Shown here one piece after another: positions 22,348 to 34,150 of a stretch of 64,000 nt of DNA. Origin of the DNA: Siphlonurus alternatus. Taxonomy: Eukaryota; Arthropoda; Insecta; Ephemeroptera; Siphlonuridae. The DNA is taken from the NCBI GenBank assembly GCA_949825025.1, contig OX463784.1, forward strand, positions 6,331,431 to 6,395,430, given 5' to 3'. The position numbers and the translations under genes are program-made. Every line of letters begins with the position of its first letter. Positions within the stretch are counted from its first letter, which is position 1. The notes below the pieces were generated by a model, which ran no database searches, was not told the DNA's origin, and saw only the letters and a list, made by a program, of their open reading frames with translations.

Positions 22348-22924
22348 GTACATCTCTTGTAACCACGAATGTTACCCCTACTCTGTTTATACAGTCTATG
22401 GAGGCGTGGTAAACATGAATGATTTAAAAGGTAGAGATAACGTCAGTCAGCTGTTTTTTTAGCTCCATTTGATTAACATGTAAACCTTAGCAAAAATTAA
22501 AAAAAAAAATCTGATTTCTTTTAGACAGATATTATTACCTAAAAGCCATAGGAAATATTTCAAGACAATTTAAAAATACCATTTTTTTAAATTAATTTAT
22601 TTCATTTTCAGATTTCCCATGGAGAAACAAACTGAAAAATTAATTTAAAAAAAATGGCTCGTTAAATTGTTACGAAACTTTTTTTATGGCTTTTAGGCAC
22701 TATAACTGTCTCAGAAAAAAATCAGAATTTTTGTGAATTTGCTAAGGTTTACGTGTTAATCAAATGGAGGTAAAAAAAAAAAAAAAAACAGCTGATTGAC
22801 ATTATCTCTACCTTAAGGAAGGCTAAACTGGGTTCTCTTATTACCTCTTCCAAATTTACAAATCTTTCTCTTGTAGCTGTAGTAAGTGAGGCAGGAGTAA
22901 CGTTCGTGCTCTCCAGAAGTGTAC
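22348..22924. mobile_element. R7 element interrupted by R2
   Basis: R7 homology begins GTACATCTCTTGTAACCACG and stops near 22429. It resumes at about 22817 (TTACCTCTTCC, GTAGCTGTAGTAAGTGAGGC) and ends GTTCGTGCTCTCCAGAAGTG then TAC. The intervening DNA is the R2 element at 22430-22812, so R7 is the older insertion. Confidence 0.8.
22430..22812. mobile_element. R2 element nested in R7
   Basis: Starts GGTAGAGATAACGTCAGTCA and ends TGACATTATCTCTACC with TTAA after it (22813-22816). The left flank reads TTAAAA. Closest relative is 9410-9812. Confidence 0.85.
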
Positions 22925-22929
22925 TTTGG

Positions 22930-24094
22930 TAGCATCTTTTAAAATTTCAGATATACAAAACAAAATAAATATTAGGAAATTTATTAACATATAGTTATTT
23001 TATGTTCATAAATACAACTTTTATATTGCCATGTAGTTTATATTTTGTTTGTTGCTCTTTGACTTGTTTATGAGTCTATAAGTATGATTTATTATAAATA
23101 AAATACCCTATGTTTTATACAAAAAAGTGTAGTCTGGCTTGTATATTGCTCTTGTAAGTTCATAATGTTATTCATCAAGTTTTTAATGATCTAAAACTTC
23201 ACTCAGTTTTATGTTATTTAACATTAAATTTTTAATTAGGTTTCCATGTTCCTTAACTTAAATTAAAACAATTTTACTAACAAATCTGTAACGTTTTGAA
23301 TGATATGTAACTTCAGTGGGATGAGAATTGAAAATCGTATAATTATAACTATAATTAAATTATATAACTGAAAAAAAAATCCCAGATGATACAAAATTAA
23401 TGAGCTTAAATTATTTCATATTAAGTACAATAATAATAATATATGAGTTCTTTACAAACCTCTGAAATTCTATTTAAAAATGAAAATTCAACGACCATTA
23501 CTAATAATAATAATAATGATAATAATAATAATAATATTTGTTTATTGGGTTAAGTAATACAAAAGAATGGGGGGAAAGACATGAAAAAAAAAAAAAAAAA
23601 AAACAACAACAAAACAAGAGATGACTTTTAAGAACAAAAATAAATAAATTCATAATAAAAAAAATATGAATACATAACCCAAACGGTGGTATGAAAAAGG
23701 TATAAAACCCATGCATAATTGATATATGATCAACCACCAATAATTATCAGATAATAAACTACATCGTCAACATTAATATAATAGAATAAAATAGTATAGC
23801 AAAAAAGAAATATAATATGCTATATTAACAAAGTAATAATAAATATATATATACATAATAAAAATAGTAAAAGATAGTAAAATAACTATCATTGTCAATA
23901 CAAGCTTCTAGTTGTGACTTAAGGAATGTGGAAAGGATAACGCGCGCAGTGTTTCAGGCAATTTGTTGTATGCATTTACTAAATTTTATTATCAAACCAC
24001 AGTGGGTAACTACATAATATATACTTATTAATCACTCACTAAATGGAAGTTTACAATCCGAAGCTTCTACAACAATATTATTTATTCGTTTTAA
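22930..24094. other. AT-rich DNA with possible retroposon 3' end
   Basis: An (AAT)n-like run followed by TTTGTTTATTGGGTTAAGTA (about 23500-23556) and an A run (23583-23603) look like a minus-strand non-LTR retroposon tail. No reverse transcriptase frame is present, so this stays tentative. Confidence 0.35.
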
Positions 24095-24178
24095 GGGCTC
24101 TTCCGGAACGTAGTTGAGCACAGACTTGCATTTGTCTGCGACTGAGGAAAACGTGGAAACCTCAGCAGCCAGAAAAAA
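24095..24178 (-). mobile_element. 5S-SINE body relic
   Basis: GGGCTCTTCCGGAACG and CTGAGGAAAACGTGGAAACC match the minus-strand body of the SINE at 63300. The 5S-like head is missing. A short TA-rich palindrome follows. Confidence 0.75.
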
Positions 24179-24269
24179 TATTATATATATAATATATATA
24201 TTATATATTTATTTAATTACGGGTAATGACTGCTTAGTCTGCTAACCCGAAGTAAATACATCAATCAAT

Positions 24270-24636
24270 TCAATTTGATTAACATGTAAACCTCTTTAAC
24301 AACCTCATAAAAATTCAGATTTTTTTTTTTTTTTTTAGAGATAGTCCTTAGCACCAAAAAGTTGCAGAAAAGAATTCAAAACAATCGGACGAGACGATTT
24401 TTTTAAATTAAGTTTTTAAGTTTTCAGATTTAGTTATTTAGTTTTCCCAATATGGAGAGCTAAACAAAAAAATAATCAAAAAATCGGCTCGTATACAATT
24501 GTTTTGAAATATTTTTCAACTTCTTGGTGCTAAGGACTATCTCTAAAAAAAAATTCAGAATTGTTATGAGGTTGCTAAGGTTTATATGTTAATCAAATGG
24601 GACTACGTCGATCAGCTGATCCGTGTTATCTTACCC
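24270..24636. mobile_element. R2 element, left terminus lost
   Basis: Inner arms pair (TTTGATTAACATGTAAACCT with AGGTTTATATGTTAATCAAA). The right end GATCAGCTGATCCGTGTTAT runs to TTAA at 24637-24640. The left GGTAGAG end is absent. Confidence 0.8.
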
Positions 24637-24640
24637 TTAA

Positions 24641-25120
24641 GTATAAAAAATATATGACAATTTGGCATAAAAAGAGGGAGAGTGAAGAGAGATTGAAAAA
24701 CACACTAGTTCTGTTCCACAAAATTTTACTGCGACTAAACAAAATGAAATTTTATTTTCTTGACAATTTTTTCTTGTCACCAAAAGGAAGCATAAAAAAT
24801 TATGTTATATTTTGAGATGTTTGAAATTTTTTATAACAAACTTTTGACATGAGTCAAAATAATAAACTTCTAAAGAATTTCCCTTAATAGAATAAAAATG
24901 TGTTAAATATTTAAGTAAAAATTACGTAATCATTATTACCAGGGGATGAATCTTCATGTGATATTCATTAAACTTGGCAGCAATTTAGAATCTCTTGACA
25001 TTTTCATAGCCAAGTTTTTACTTTTTTCTTCTCATTTTAACAGGCAGATAAACTTCTGTTGCTTTTCTTCCTTATTTTAACAAGGTATCTTTAAAAATAA
25101 GGTAGGTCAGTTTCAGTACA
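24641..25120. other. AT-rich DNA, nothing recognised
   Basis: No gene, RNA or recurrent repeat seen. Confidence 0.5.
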
Positions 25121-25391
25121 CTATAATTTGAAAAATTACGTCTTCAACTCATCCATTATACGTCTAAACCTAATCTTGCTGATTACATCTTTGTACCGTA
25201 AAAAACGTGTCTTATTTCTTCTTCACTCAAAGTTAGGATAAAACGGAGACTATTGATTTATTCTCAATAAGATAAAAGAGAATACGTTATTTCGTATTTT
25301 TTTCTTTTTCTTCCTCGGAAATTTTACAAAATAGGAGGAAAAACGACGAGGAGATATTTTAATAAAAGATTAGAATTTTCTTGAACTCGAT
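25121..25391 (+). mobile_element. R1 element, diverged
   Basis: Runs from AATTTGAAAAATTACGTCTT to TTTTCTTGAACTCGATC with recognisable inner landmarks. Both ends are mutated and TA flanks are unclear. Confidence 0.75.
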
Positions 25392-25588
25392 CTTCTTTTA
25401 TTATTCATAATTTAAATCAATGAAAACAAATGCGGTTGTTATTTTTGGACTTTGTTGATGCACTTCAATAGTATTTTATGAAGTAGAATTTCATTTTAAG
25501 GAAAGGATTAGGAAGTTTTCAAGTATTTTCGATTCTCTCTCATCACGTTTCTGTTGTACTCATCATTATATATTATGAAATGTATATA

Positions 25589-25865
25589 TACAAAGTCTTC
25601 TACTCGCAATGGTTGTAACAAACCATTGTTTATAATGTCTGTCGCATGAAGGCCTTTTTCATTGTTAAACTTGGGACGACATAGTGCCTAATTTTGCCGC
25701 CAGAGCAGAGAACGTAATGGCATTGTTGGCGCTATGTAACCGTTTCAACTTCATAATTAACTTTTCCATAAGTTAACATGTAAATTAACAAGCGTCCCAT
25801 GTTTTTCCTCTCACGCGACAGACATTACACAACAATATTTTGTTTGCTAACAACGAGCAGAAGAC

Positions 25866-25872
<7 letters not shown>
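25589..25872. mobile_element. Fold-back element inserted in TA-rich DNA
   Basis: Imperfect inverted ends of about 60 bp: ACAAAGTCTTCTACTCG at the left and CGAGCAGAAGACTCTGT at the right, with further pairing of AATGTCTGTCGCATGA and CACGCGACAGACATT. Flanked by TA-rich sequence on both sides, so the duplication cannot be fixed but TA fits. One copy in the window. Confidence 0.75.

Positions 25873-25929
<57 letters not shown>
25869..25929 (+). repeat. (TA)n microsatellite
   Basis: About 30 TA dinucleotides, adjoining the fold-back element at 25589-25872. Expansion may have followed that insertion. Confidence 0.97.
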
Positions 25930-25932
<3 letters not shown>

Positions 25933-26138
25933 AAATATCAAATACTCATTATACTTGAAATGGGATATGTTTAAGCAACATGATATTTAAAAAAAAATGT
26001 TATAAAACAGAATTAAATATCAATAATATCATGCAGTAGTTGAAAGGAAAAGAAAATAATGTAAAAATAGTAAAAAAAAAAAAAAAAAAAGGCTTGATCA
26101 TATATATCGTTTCGTAAATACTGCACTTATTATTTACT

Positions 26139-26254
26139 GGCGCGATTCACGAAGAGTTATTTAGGTTTTTCACTAACCACGTTTAGTGTCATTGAATTAG
26201 CCTGGCGCTAACCACGGTTAGTGAGAAATGAGGAAAACTCTTTCGTGAATCGCC
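26139..26254. mobile_element. R4 element
   Basis: Ends GGCGCGATTCACGAAGAG and CTCTTTCGTGAATCGCC, enclosing CACTAACCACGTTTAGTG and AACCACGGTTAGTGAG, which pair. 116 bp. Same family as 26936, 27111 and 50185. Confidence 0.85.
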
Positions 26255-26389
26255 TTAAAAATTATGTATTGATTTAATTTGTTTACTGGTTCCAATACAG
26301 ATACGAACATGTCCTGGTTATGGATACATACAGCTACAATCTTAAATATGCATCATAAATAAAATTTAACGATTGACCTCAGTTGAAAC

Positions 26390-26690
26390 CGGAAGTAGGA
26401 AAGTTCCGTCGAACGGAATCGAATGAAATAAATTTTAAAAAGTCGAGGATGCTCTAAAAATTAATCGCTGATGGTTTGAGCAAATTCAAGGTGGCGGTTT
26501 TCTCACAATAGCTCCATTTCCGGTTTCCGTCCATAAGGCCAATGTTAAACTTTTCTGCCTCAATTTTCTCAAAACTGGTCGAACAGATCCACTTCAAAAA
26601 AATTAAGCAACCTTATTGTGGCAAGCTTTAAGACTCCTGCAAGTCTCATTAAAATCAAGGGGGCCGTTTCCGAGATCCAAATCAACTGTG
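26390..26690 (+). repeat. R8 dispersed repeat, longer copy
   Basis: Shares TTCTCACAATAGCTCCATTT and CCGGTTTCCGTCCATAAGG with 20119-20222. Begins with AACCGGAAGTAGG. No ends or coding capacity were defined. Confidence 0.55.
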
Positions 26691-26717
26691 AGGTCAATCC
26701 TTAACATACATTTCAGT

Positions 26718-26781
26718 CATTCATATTCATATTCATATTCATATTCATATTCATATTCATATTCATATTCATATTCATATT
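26718..26781 (+). repeat. (ATTCAT)n hexanucleotide repeat
   Basis: About ten tandem copies of ATTCAT. The Ser-Tyr frame across it is an artefact. Followed by TTTATTGCTTTTCG, similar in style to a minus-strand retroposon tail. Confidence 0.95.
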
Positions 26782-26935
26782 TATTGCTTTTCGATTGTAC
26801 AGTACATTACAATATAAGCACGTCAATATCAGTGTGAGTGGCAACCTCATGGTGCTTGTCAAACTATATTTCACACAATATACTTGATTATATGATACAG
26901 TAAAAATATGTATCCATATATATTAATAATTAATT

Positions 26936-27092
26936 GGGCGCGATTCACGAAGCTGCAGTTAGCCAGGTTTTTATAACCACGTTTAGCTTAACCACGTTTA
27001 ACTAGGTGGTTTAACACGTAAAACAGGTATAGTTAAACGTGGTTAAGCTAAATGTGGTTAGAAACCTGGCTAACTTCTTCGTGAATCGAACT
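26936..27092. mobile_element. R4 element, reference copy
   Basis: Begins GGGCGCGATTCACGAAGC and ends CTTCTTCGTGAATCGAACTC. Arms AGTTAGCCAGGTTT and AAACCTGGCTAACT pair, and a second inner pair of GTTAAACGTGGTTAAGC-type arms surrounds the centre. No coding capacity. Confidence 0.87.
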
Positions 27093-27110
27093 CAGTACTA
27101 TATTTATATT

Positions 27111-27247
27111 GGGGGACATTCACTAAAGAGTTATCCAAAATATTATCCAGGTTTCTCACTATACTCGTGGTTAGCGCCAACCTAATTCAATGACACTAAA
27201 CGTGGTTTAGTGAGAAACCTAAATAACCTCATTCGAGAATCACGCCC
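27111..27247. mobile_element. R4-related element
   Basis: Starts GGGGGACATTCACTAAAGAG and ends TTCGAGAATCACGCCC. The interior has the CACTAAACGTGGTTTAGTGA segment of R4, while the left end resembles R5. It may be a mosaic or a link between these two families. Only 19 bp from the previous R4 copy. Confidence 0.75.
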
Positions 27248-27249
27248 AT

Positions 27250-27897
27250 TATTATACTACAAGCATATGTATTTAGTAACCTTATACGATAGATTTGTTG
27301 GTTAAATTTGGATAGTCCAAACAAGATGAAGATATTTTGAAAGCAAGAAAAGTGATAGATTATGTGAAAATATAATAGTGAGGAAACGACGACATCGAAA
27401 ATAGGAAAGTTAAAAAAAGTAAGATTTATTGCTTTTTGGTTGAAATAACAAAACAAAATTTTCAGTTTCATGGTATACGTTACATTGTAAATGATTGCTA
27501 TGGGCGACAACATTTTTATATATAACTCAGTCTAGACTTACCATGCAAATGTAAAAAAGTTAGTGACATTATAAATAATTTAATGTTTGCTTTTAGATAT
27601 ACTAAAAATGTAAAAATATAAAATTTTAATATATTTTTTTCTACATTGAAAGAAATGTACACAAAAACTCTCAGTATAAAACTCTGAGAGCGATACAATT
27701 ATTTATGAATAAATTATATTTATGTTAACTAATTTATATGATCCGTTATTTAATATAAATATATATTTAAAAAAGGTAATGATACATAATTTATTTAACT
27801 CTGAAAACCCACTTATAATTAGGGTAATGTAATATAACTTTAAAATGCTGAAAATCGTAAGAGAAACCTAATTGCACCCTAATTTTAAAATAATTAG
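27250..27897. other. AT-rich DNA, nothing recognised
   Basis: Minus-strand frames of 60 and 94 codons are hydrophobic by composition only and have no recognisable domain. Confidence 0.45.
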
Positions 27898-28148
27898 GCT
27901 TTTAACTCGTCCTTTACACGTCTAAACCTAATCTTTTTACCTCTAAAACACATCTTATTTCCACTGCGCTCAAAGTGAGGATGAAATGAAGACAATATTT
28001 CTAACATTTTATGCTCAAGAAGAGGAAAAAAGACATCATCTCATCTTTTTCCCTCTTTTTTTCCTCTAAAATGGTGCAAAATAAGAGGACAAAAGACGAG
28101 AAGAGAGCTTAATAGCGAAGAAAAGTTAACATTTCTTTCAACTCTGGT
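27898..28148 (+). mobile_element. R1 element, 5' end truncated
   Basis: Starts within the family at AACTCGTCCTTTACACGTCT and ends TTTCTTTCAACTCTGG. The inner sequence is close to the family norm. Confidence 0.85.
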
Positions 28149-28149
28149 T

Positions 28150-30285
28150 TATCCAATCCGTAAACTTGCATTGCTGACGTGAAGATATTTGCTAATTGCG
28201 ACCTCTTTGATGTACTTATAAGGCTAATGAATCTATGATGTATGATTTTTTAATGATAATTACTAGAAATATAATATATATAAAATTATCTATCATTTGT
28301 ATCAACAAATTTAGATACTGGGTAAACAAAAAAACAATAAAAAATGTAACACCTTAGTGTAAAATTTAACAAGTTAGCTTTTATACCTTGCCTCTGACGT
28401 CACAAAAAGTTTTAACTTGTTTTTAATTTTGATAAAGCTATTATGAACAAATCTGACACAAAATAATACTATATTTTTACTGATCGACCTGAACATAAGG
28501 TCAATCAGGTGTATAGAAAGTGTACACCGAGCAGGGTTTACGAACAGGCCTTTTATTCACCCAAATAGTATATTTTCTAATTGGTTCTATATAAAAAAAA
28601 ATATTCAATTTGAAATGAAACCAATATTTTTCTAACACACTGTATGGCACTAACAATAAGAACTAAAACTTTGGCAAACTAAAACACACGCACTTTAGTT
28701 TTAATGAAATTTATTTTCACATGAGTTATATGAAAGTTCTAATAAACTTTCTAAACCATGTTTAGTTTCTTCTAAAAACTTTGTTATTTAATTTATCAAT
28801 GTTTAATTGTTGTTACAAGTTGTGTTAACGCAGCTGTGTAGCCTTATTGTTGTAATTCATAACAATGCTTTTTTTATCAAACAGCTATGTACTTGTCGGA
28901 GAGTTTTATAATGGTTATAAAATGTTGGTGAATTAAATATGAACTACAGTTTTTATTTTTAATTTATAAAATTCTAACAAATGTTTATATTTTACAGTTA
29001 AATAATTAATAATAATATATATGTTTATTGAGTATCAGTACATAGAAAAAAAGAGCACAATAATCCAATGGATGACATGAAAAAGGATATCCCATTCATA
29101 AAAATGTCCCAAATCAATTTATTAAATATTTTATTACGAAAAACAACTACTTTGTCAAAGCACTTATATAATTTATCAAACAAAAAGGGGCTTAACCTTC
29201 ACAACAGAATGAATAGAACTGTAAATAGTATTTTTTTAAATTAACATGTTGTATTTTTAGATGCAGTTAATATAAAAATATAAAGCTGTTAGTATAAAAT
29301 AAATATGTGGCTGATTCATGATACAAGAATGACATTAAAAATGTATACAGTAGAGTAAATTAATTCATTATAAGGTTATATTCTCCATCATTCTTGACAT
29401 TTTATAGTACATTTATGAAAGTAAATAAATAACTCTGAACTCTGTTCTATATTTATACTACGTGCTGAATTCAAAATAAACTTTAGTGTCTGTTTTATGC
29501 CAAATTAAATAATAATGAGATCTTTGAGAGTAAATTAATACTGGATTTGATTATCCAAAAATATGGTAATTTAACTTTATAACGAGTGTATTTATAAACT
29601 GTTACTAAATTGCTGTGATCCTGTTTGTTTGTTTGTTTTAAAGGTGTCCCTAGTTGAAAAATTAAGTCTTCAACTCACCCTTCAAAAGTCTAAACCTAAT
29701 TTTTTTTACCTCTAAAACACACCTTATTTAATCTTCGCTAACAAGTATAATAAGTGGTAGGTTTTATAATCAGACATAAAATACTATTAAAAATTATATG
29801 AATTTTATTACTAATTTGACAAATGTAATTTGCCTTGTAACAATTAAATTTGTATATTATACATAAATTTCTTGTTGATTTTTATTGCATAATAATGTAA
29901 TTTGATTTAACAAACAAAAAATAATTAATTTTATATTATTAAAGAATTAAAAAAATAAAAGTATAACTCAATTATAACAATACTGTAACTATTATTCAAT
30001 CTAGATAAAATTAGTTTTAAAAATATATTACTTAAACAAATAATTGATGTTGAAATAATTAAATTTGAAATAATTAAATTTCAACCAATTAATTACAATT
30101 CATAATCAGCATTTAAAAATGATACAAAGAAAAAAATATGCATTCAAAACAAATTGTTTGGGTAAGAATTATGAAGCAATTAAAAAAAGTGATGCTTGTA
30201 ATTTTAACATGATATTTCACTGACATTACGAAATGATATAAAATAAATATATTTTATCAAATCCTAATAATTACGAATTAATAAA
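28150..30285. other. AT-rich DNA with one R1 fragment
   Basis: A 5' R1 fragment lies at 29647-29741 (CCCTAGTTGAAAAATTAAGT to AATCTTCGCTAAC). Otherwise no gene, RNA or recurrent repeat was recognised. Confidence 0.55.
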
Positions 30286-30287
30286 TC

Positions 30288-30595
30288 TGAAACCCTAACT
30301 TGAGCGTTTCTCGGGCTCATCGGGAACGGAGAGATGCATCCTGACATTTACCTGCGACTGAGGAAAACGTGGAAACCTCAGCCAGGATGGACGCTACAGT
30401 TTTTGTCAATGAACCGGAAGTGCAATGGTTCAAAGCCAGGGGAACCACATTGCATAGTGGAAAAGCGCACCCCTGGGTGGAAAACGTGGTTTTTGTTGAA
30501 AATGGTCACCCTTCCAACTACTGGCCACGCTCTGTGTTGCTTGACTTCGGTGATCTGACGAGACAAAGTCGAACTCATTGCGCCACACCTTCCCA
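30288..30595 (-). mobile_element. 5S-rRNA-derived SINE, minus strand
   Basis: On the minus strand the head retains TCGTCAGATCACCGAAGTCA and a shortened GGGTGACC region (about 30507-30565). The body carries GGCTGAGGTTTCCACGTTTT. The head has more substitutions than the 19157 and 63300 copies. Short open frames on both strands over it are shadows. Confidence 0.88.
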
Positions 30596-30599
30596 GTAA

Positions 30600-31873
30600 T
30601 ATATAGCTTGTATTTATTCTCTTTAATATTATATCTAAATGATAGAACGATGCACTCTGCATTTCAATAGAACTCCCTTATAATAATAAAATATAAAACG
30701 ATGAAATCCTCTTGCAGCCTAGCAACGAGTTATTAAGGTGAAATTCATATTTTAATAACACGTACCCTTTTCATCCTTTCCTTATGATTCTTATCCTTAT
30801 TTTTTTTTTTATTTATTGAAAATAATAATATCTTCATATATTTTCTCCTATTAGAATTTTTCTTTTTTTTTTTGTGAGGGTAAGGAATTCTTTGAATGAA
30901 TAAATTTCATTGATTTTTTTTTATTTTTATCCTTATTATCTCATTTATTGAAATATTATTTTGATTTATTTTCTCTTTTTATAATTTTTCTAGAAAAATT
31001 CTTTGAATGAAAAAATGTCAGTGAATTTTTTCCAATACGATAGAATCATTATGGGAAATTGCAAATATATTTTTAATACCTCTAGAAATGCTCAATTATT
31101 ATTCAAAATAACTCTCATCAAATATATTATGGAAATACATTTTCATGGATATTATATAATATTATAAGTAGTCAAGAGCGTGGAAATGCACGCCGCTGAA
31201 AACAAAATTTTAGGCATTTAAAGATTTGATCTTCAAATATTATATTCATTTTATTTTTGTACATTATTTTTTTTTTTATTATTATTTTTAATAATATATA
31301 TTTTTTAAATGTTTTAAATACGTGTTATATTTATGCATTTATAAGATAATTTTAGGGCAGTAAGTTAATATTTTTTACTAATTTAATGACAATTTTAATA
31401 AAAAACTAACTTGTTCAACGTAGTTGTAACGGTATAACTTACAATTCTGCCATCACGTATTGTCCTGGGTAAGGGAGTTCAGTAATTCAAAAATTTCAAA
31501 ATAATTTCATCTTTTTATTCACTAATCAATTAAAATGCAATTCAAATGATTTTTATTTGAAAAAAATGGTTAGTGGTTTCATTTAGGGAGATATCTAATA
31601 ATCTAAAAATTAAAAAAAAAAAATCATTACTTCAACAACAAAAAATACAGTGGTTTCATTTTTATGTTGGTGTTAAATAATTTTAATACCTTGTCACACA
31701 AGTACACTTTAAATCAAGGAACAAAATAATGCAACTAATAACTAGAGAAACCGTAAAAACCTAATTTAAGATGGTCGATGCATTTTAAGGTCATATTTCA
31801 ATGCAGTTAATATGAAAGATTCGACTGAAAAGCGTAAGAGCATCATATTAAAGCATCTAAAATACACAATAAC
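30600..31873. other. AT-rich DNA, nothing recognised
   Basis: Two similar AT-rich stretches near 30780-31020 share TTGATTTTTTTT and GAATGAA... motifs and may be an old duplication. No gene was seen. Confidence 0.45.
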
Positions 31874-31875
31874 TA

Positions 31876-32352
31876 GAGCGCGGAAAAAAGTCATTTCGAC
31901 TTTTTGTGCACATGAGGACTATTTTTTTTGTCATTTAGGATGTCCACCGATCTCCGGAAGTGGATTAAAATGAGCCTATATAAAAAGACTATTTAGACTA
32001 TTTTTGGATTTTGAGACTATTTTGGCAAAAGATGACTTCTTGTTACTTTTTGACATATTTTTAGTGCATTTCAGCTCTTTTCTTCATAATGTAAAAAAAA
32101 AAAGTAAAGACTTCAGTCTGTGTAAGGGAAGTCTGTGTAAAGAAATTTAAAAAAAAAATTAAACTTTTAAACACACTTTTAAATAGCACTTTTGAAACGC
32201 TTTTTTGCTGCATTTTCTAAAAAAAAAAGTGACTGTTTTATAGACTATTTTAAAAAAAAAAAAAATAAATTTTTTGTAGACTATTTTCCAAAACTAAATT
32301 GACTTTATAGGCGCCTATTTTTCGAAAAAAAATGTGACTTTTTTCCGCGCTC
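31876..32352. mobile_element. TA-flanked inverted-repeat element, 477 bp
   Basis: Perfect 18-bp ends GAGCGCGGAAAAAAGTCA and TGACTTTTTTCCGCGCTC, each bordered by TA (31874-31875, 32353-32354). The interior is degenerate, with many GACTATTTT repeats and no transposase frame. Fits a non-autonomous Tc1/mariner-type element (inference from TA). Single copy here. Confidence 0.82.
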
Positions 32353-32354
32353 TA

Positions 32355-33250
32355 ACAATAACACTTATTGCACATTAACTTATCTCGTATAAATGAATGA
32401 CACTCCCAAAGGAAATTTTATATGAGAAGTATTCTGTATAAACCCAGGTGGTTCACATTGGACACAGGATGGATACTACCATATAACTGCCTATCTCTAT
32501 CAATGCTAAGTTATTACTGTATTTGCATGGCTGTGCATTCATTTCATTTTAAACCTGGACTTAGCACCACCTTTTATATACTACTATGTGAAAACCAAGT
32601 AAATTTTATTTACGATGTTCATTTTGACATTAAAACTATATTAACACTCGAATGCACTTAGTTGAAATTAGATCTTCATATCCTAATTCAAATTCACATC
32701 AAGTAATTAGAAACTTGATGTACTAATATATTACTTTGATGTAATACTAATAGAATATATCTCTCACAGTTTCATTAAAATATATATTAAATTTTATCAT
32801 GTTGCGATGCAATTTAATTTAATAAAAAATGTAACATTATTAAGTTGACCTAATTTGTAAAATATTTAATTTATAAAGGTGCATTTGCTTTTAACTTTTT
32901 TAATCAAACCTTAAAAAAATGAAGATACAATATAGTACAGTCATTTCAAATTAAAATTCTTATGTAAGTAGACCTGATTTCTAGAATTCATATTTTTTAC
33001 TTTATATTTATTAATATTATATATCTATAAAATTTATTAAAATGTTTGAAATGTAAAAAAAAATTGTTTCTAAAATCTTCCAATTTGTGACATTTCTGCT
33101 TCAGGTTACGTGTTATAATATAGTGTCATAAAACAAAAAAAGTCAGAAAATTTAAATTTTCAGGTGTATATATAACATATGTTCAGGTATTTGTACAGAA
33201 AATGTAAATTTCTTAAGTGAATTTTATATTAATTTGACTATACAAAGCAA
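32355..33250. other. AT-rich DNA, nothing recognised
   Basis: A 79-codon frame at 32422-32661 has a slightly less biased composition but no recognised motif. Confidence 0.45.
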
Positions 33251-33251
33251 C

Positions 33252-34150
33252 AATTTGGTAGTTTACTATCATGCCCCGTTGTGGTGACAAAGTTCTATTT
33301 AACAGACTGTTATTGCGACATTTTCTGTTGTGGCGACGGTCGCCATAACAGCGCCAATTAGTTCTATTTCATTCTTGGTTATGGTGACCTTTTCCATCCT
33401 ACGCATGGTTGCAAAGACATGTCACCATATCAGGCAAATTTCAATTTGAAAACTTTCTAGGACCATTTTTAGTACATAAAATGCTCACCGCAGCAGGTCA
33501 ATCGCCCTGGTTTATTACAATTTCGCAATATTCTGAACATAGATGTCACTACTTCCAAATAATAAATTGGTGGCAATTTTAAAATATTATGAAGGTGTAA
33601 CATAATTAATTAAAACCATTATTTCTTAATTATATAATAAATTAATTTAATGTCAATAAATTAATTCATATTAATTTAAAATCGACATTTTATTTTCCAT
33701 TTGGTCTTCAAACCAAATGGAAAATAATAAATAGTGAATGATTTATTAATTTTTTTTTTTTTTTTTCATTCAGGTGACATCTTACAGTTAGTAAAAAATA
33801 GTAATAAAAAATAATTCGGGAGAAATCTTGAATATTTTATTATTTCATCCATCAAGATTAAGAAGAAATGAATAAAAAATTAAATAAATAGAAAAAGCAT
33901 GTTGTAATTGTTGTATAAACAATAATCATATTTGTTTAGTAACTCGATTCTATAGAAAAAAAAATTGACACGTTTAAAATTTTACATGCATTCATTGTTT
34001 CCTACTGTAGATATTAAAAATTTTCAACCGAGAATTTTTTTTTTTTATTATTCTCTCTTAACAAGACAGTGTCGTCACACAGTGTTTCAAAATAGAACCT
34101 TTCAGTGAAAGGTTCTTATATGTGCACGGTTGTAATACCATTGTAACCTT
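33252..34150. repeat. Degenerate relatives of the satellite core
   Basis: GTGGTGACAAAGTTCTATTT and TTATTGCGACATTTTCTGTT near 33270-33330 recall satellite core motifs. A diverged reverse-oriented core lies at about 34066-34150 (TAGAACCTTTCAGTGAAAGG, then GTGCACGGTTGTAATACC). These look like old, decayed monomers bordering the array. Confidence 0.55.
33691..33726. repeat. Short perfect hairpin
   Basis: 15-bp arms TATTTTCCATTTGGT and ACCAAATGGAAAATA around a 6-base loop. No T tract or promoter marks it as a terminator or RNA gene. Confidence 0.6.

Noticed and set aside
23501..23740. Hydrophobic 79-codon minus-strand protein
   Set aside because: Composition is driven by AAT and A runs; no conserved motif.
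33691..33726. Hairpin as a transcription terminator or miRNA precursor
   Set aside because: The stem is only 15 bp, the arms are too short for a miRNA precursor, and no neighbouring gene needs a terminator.
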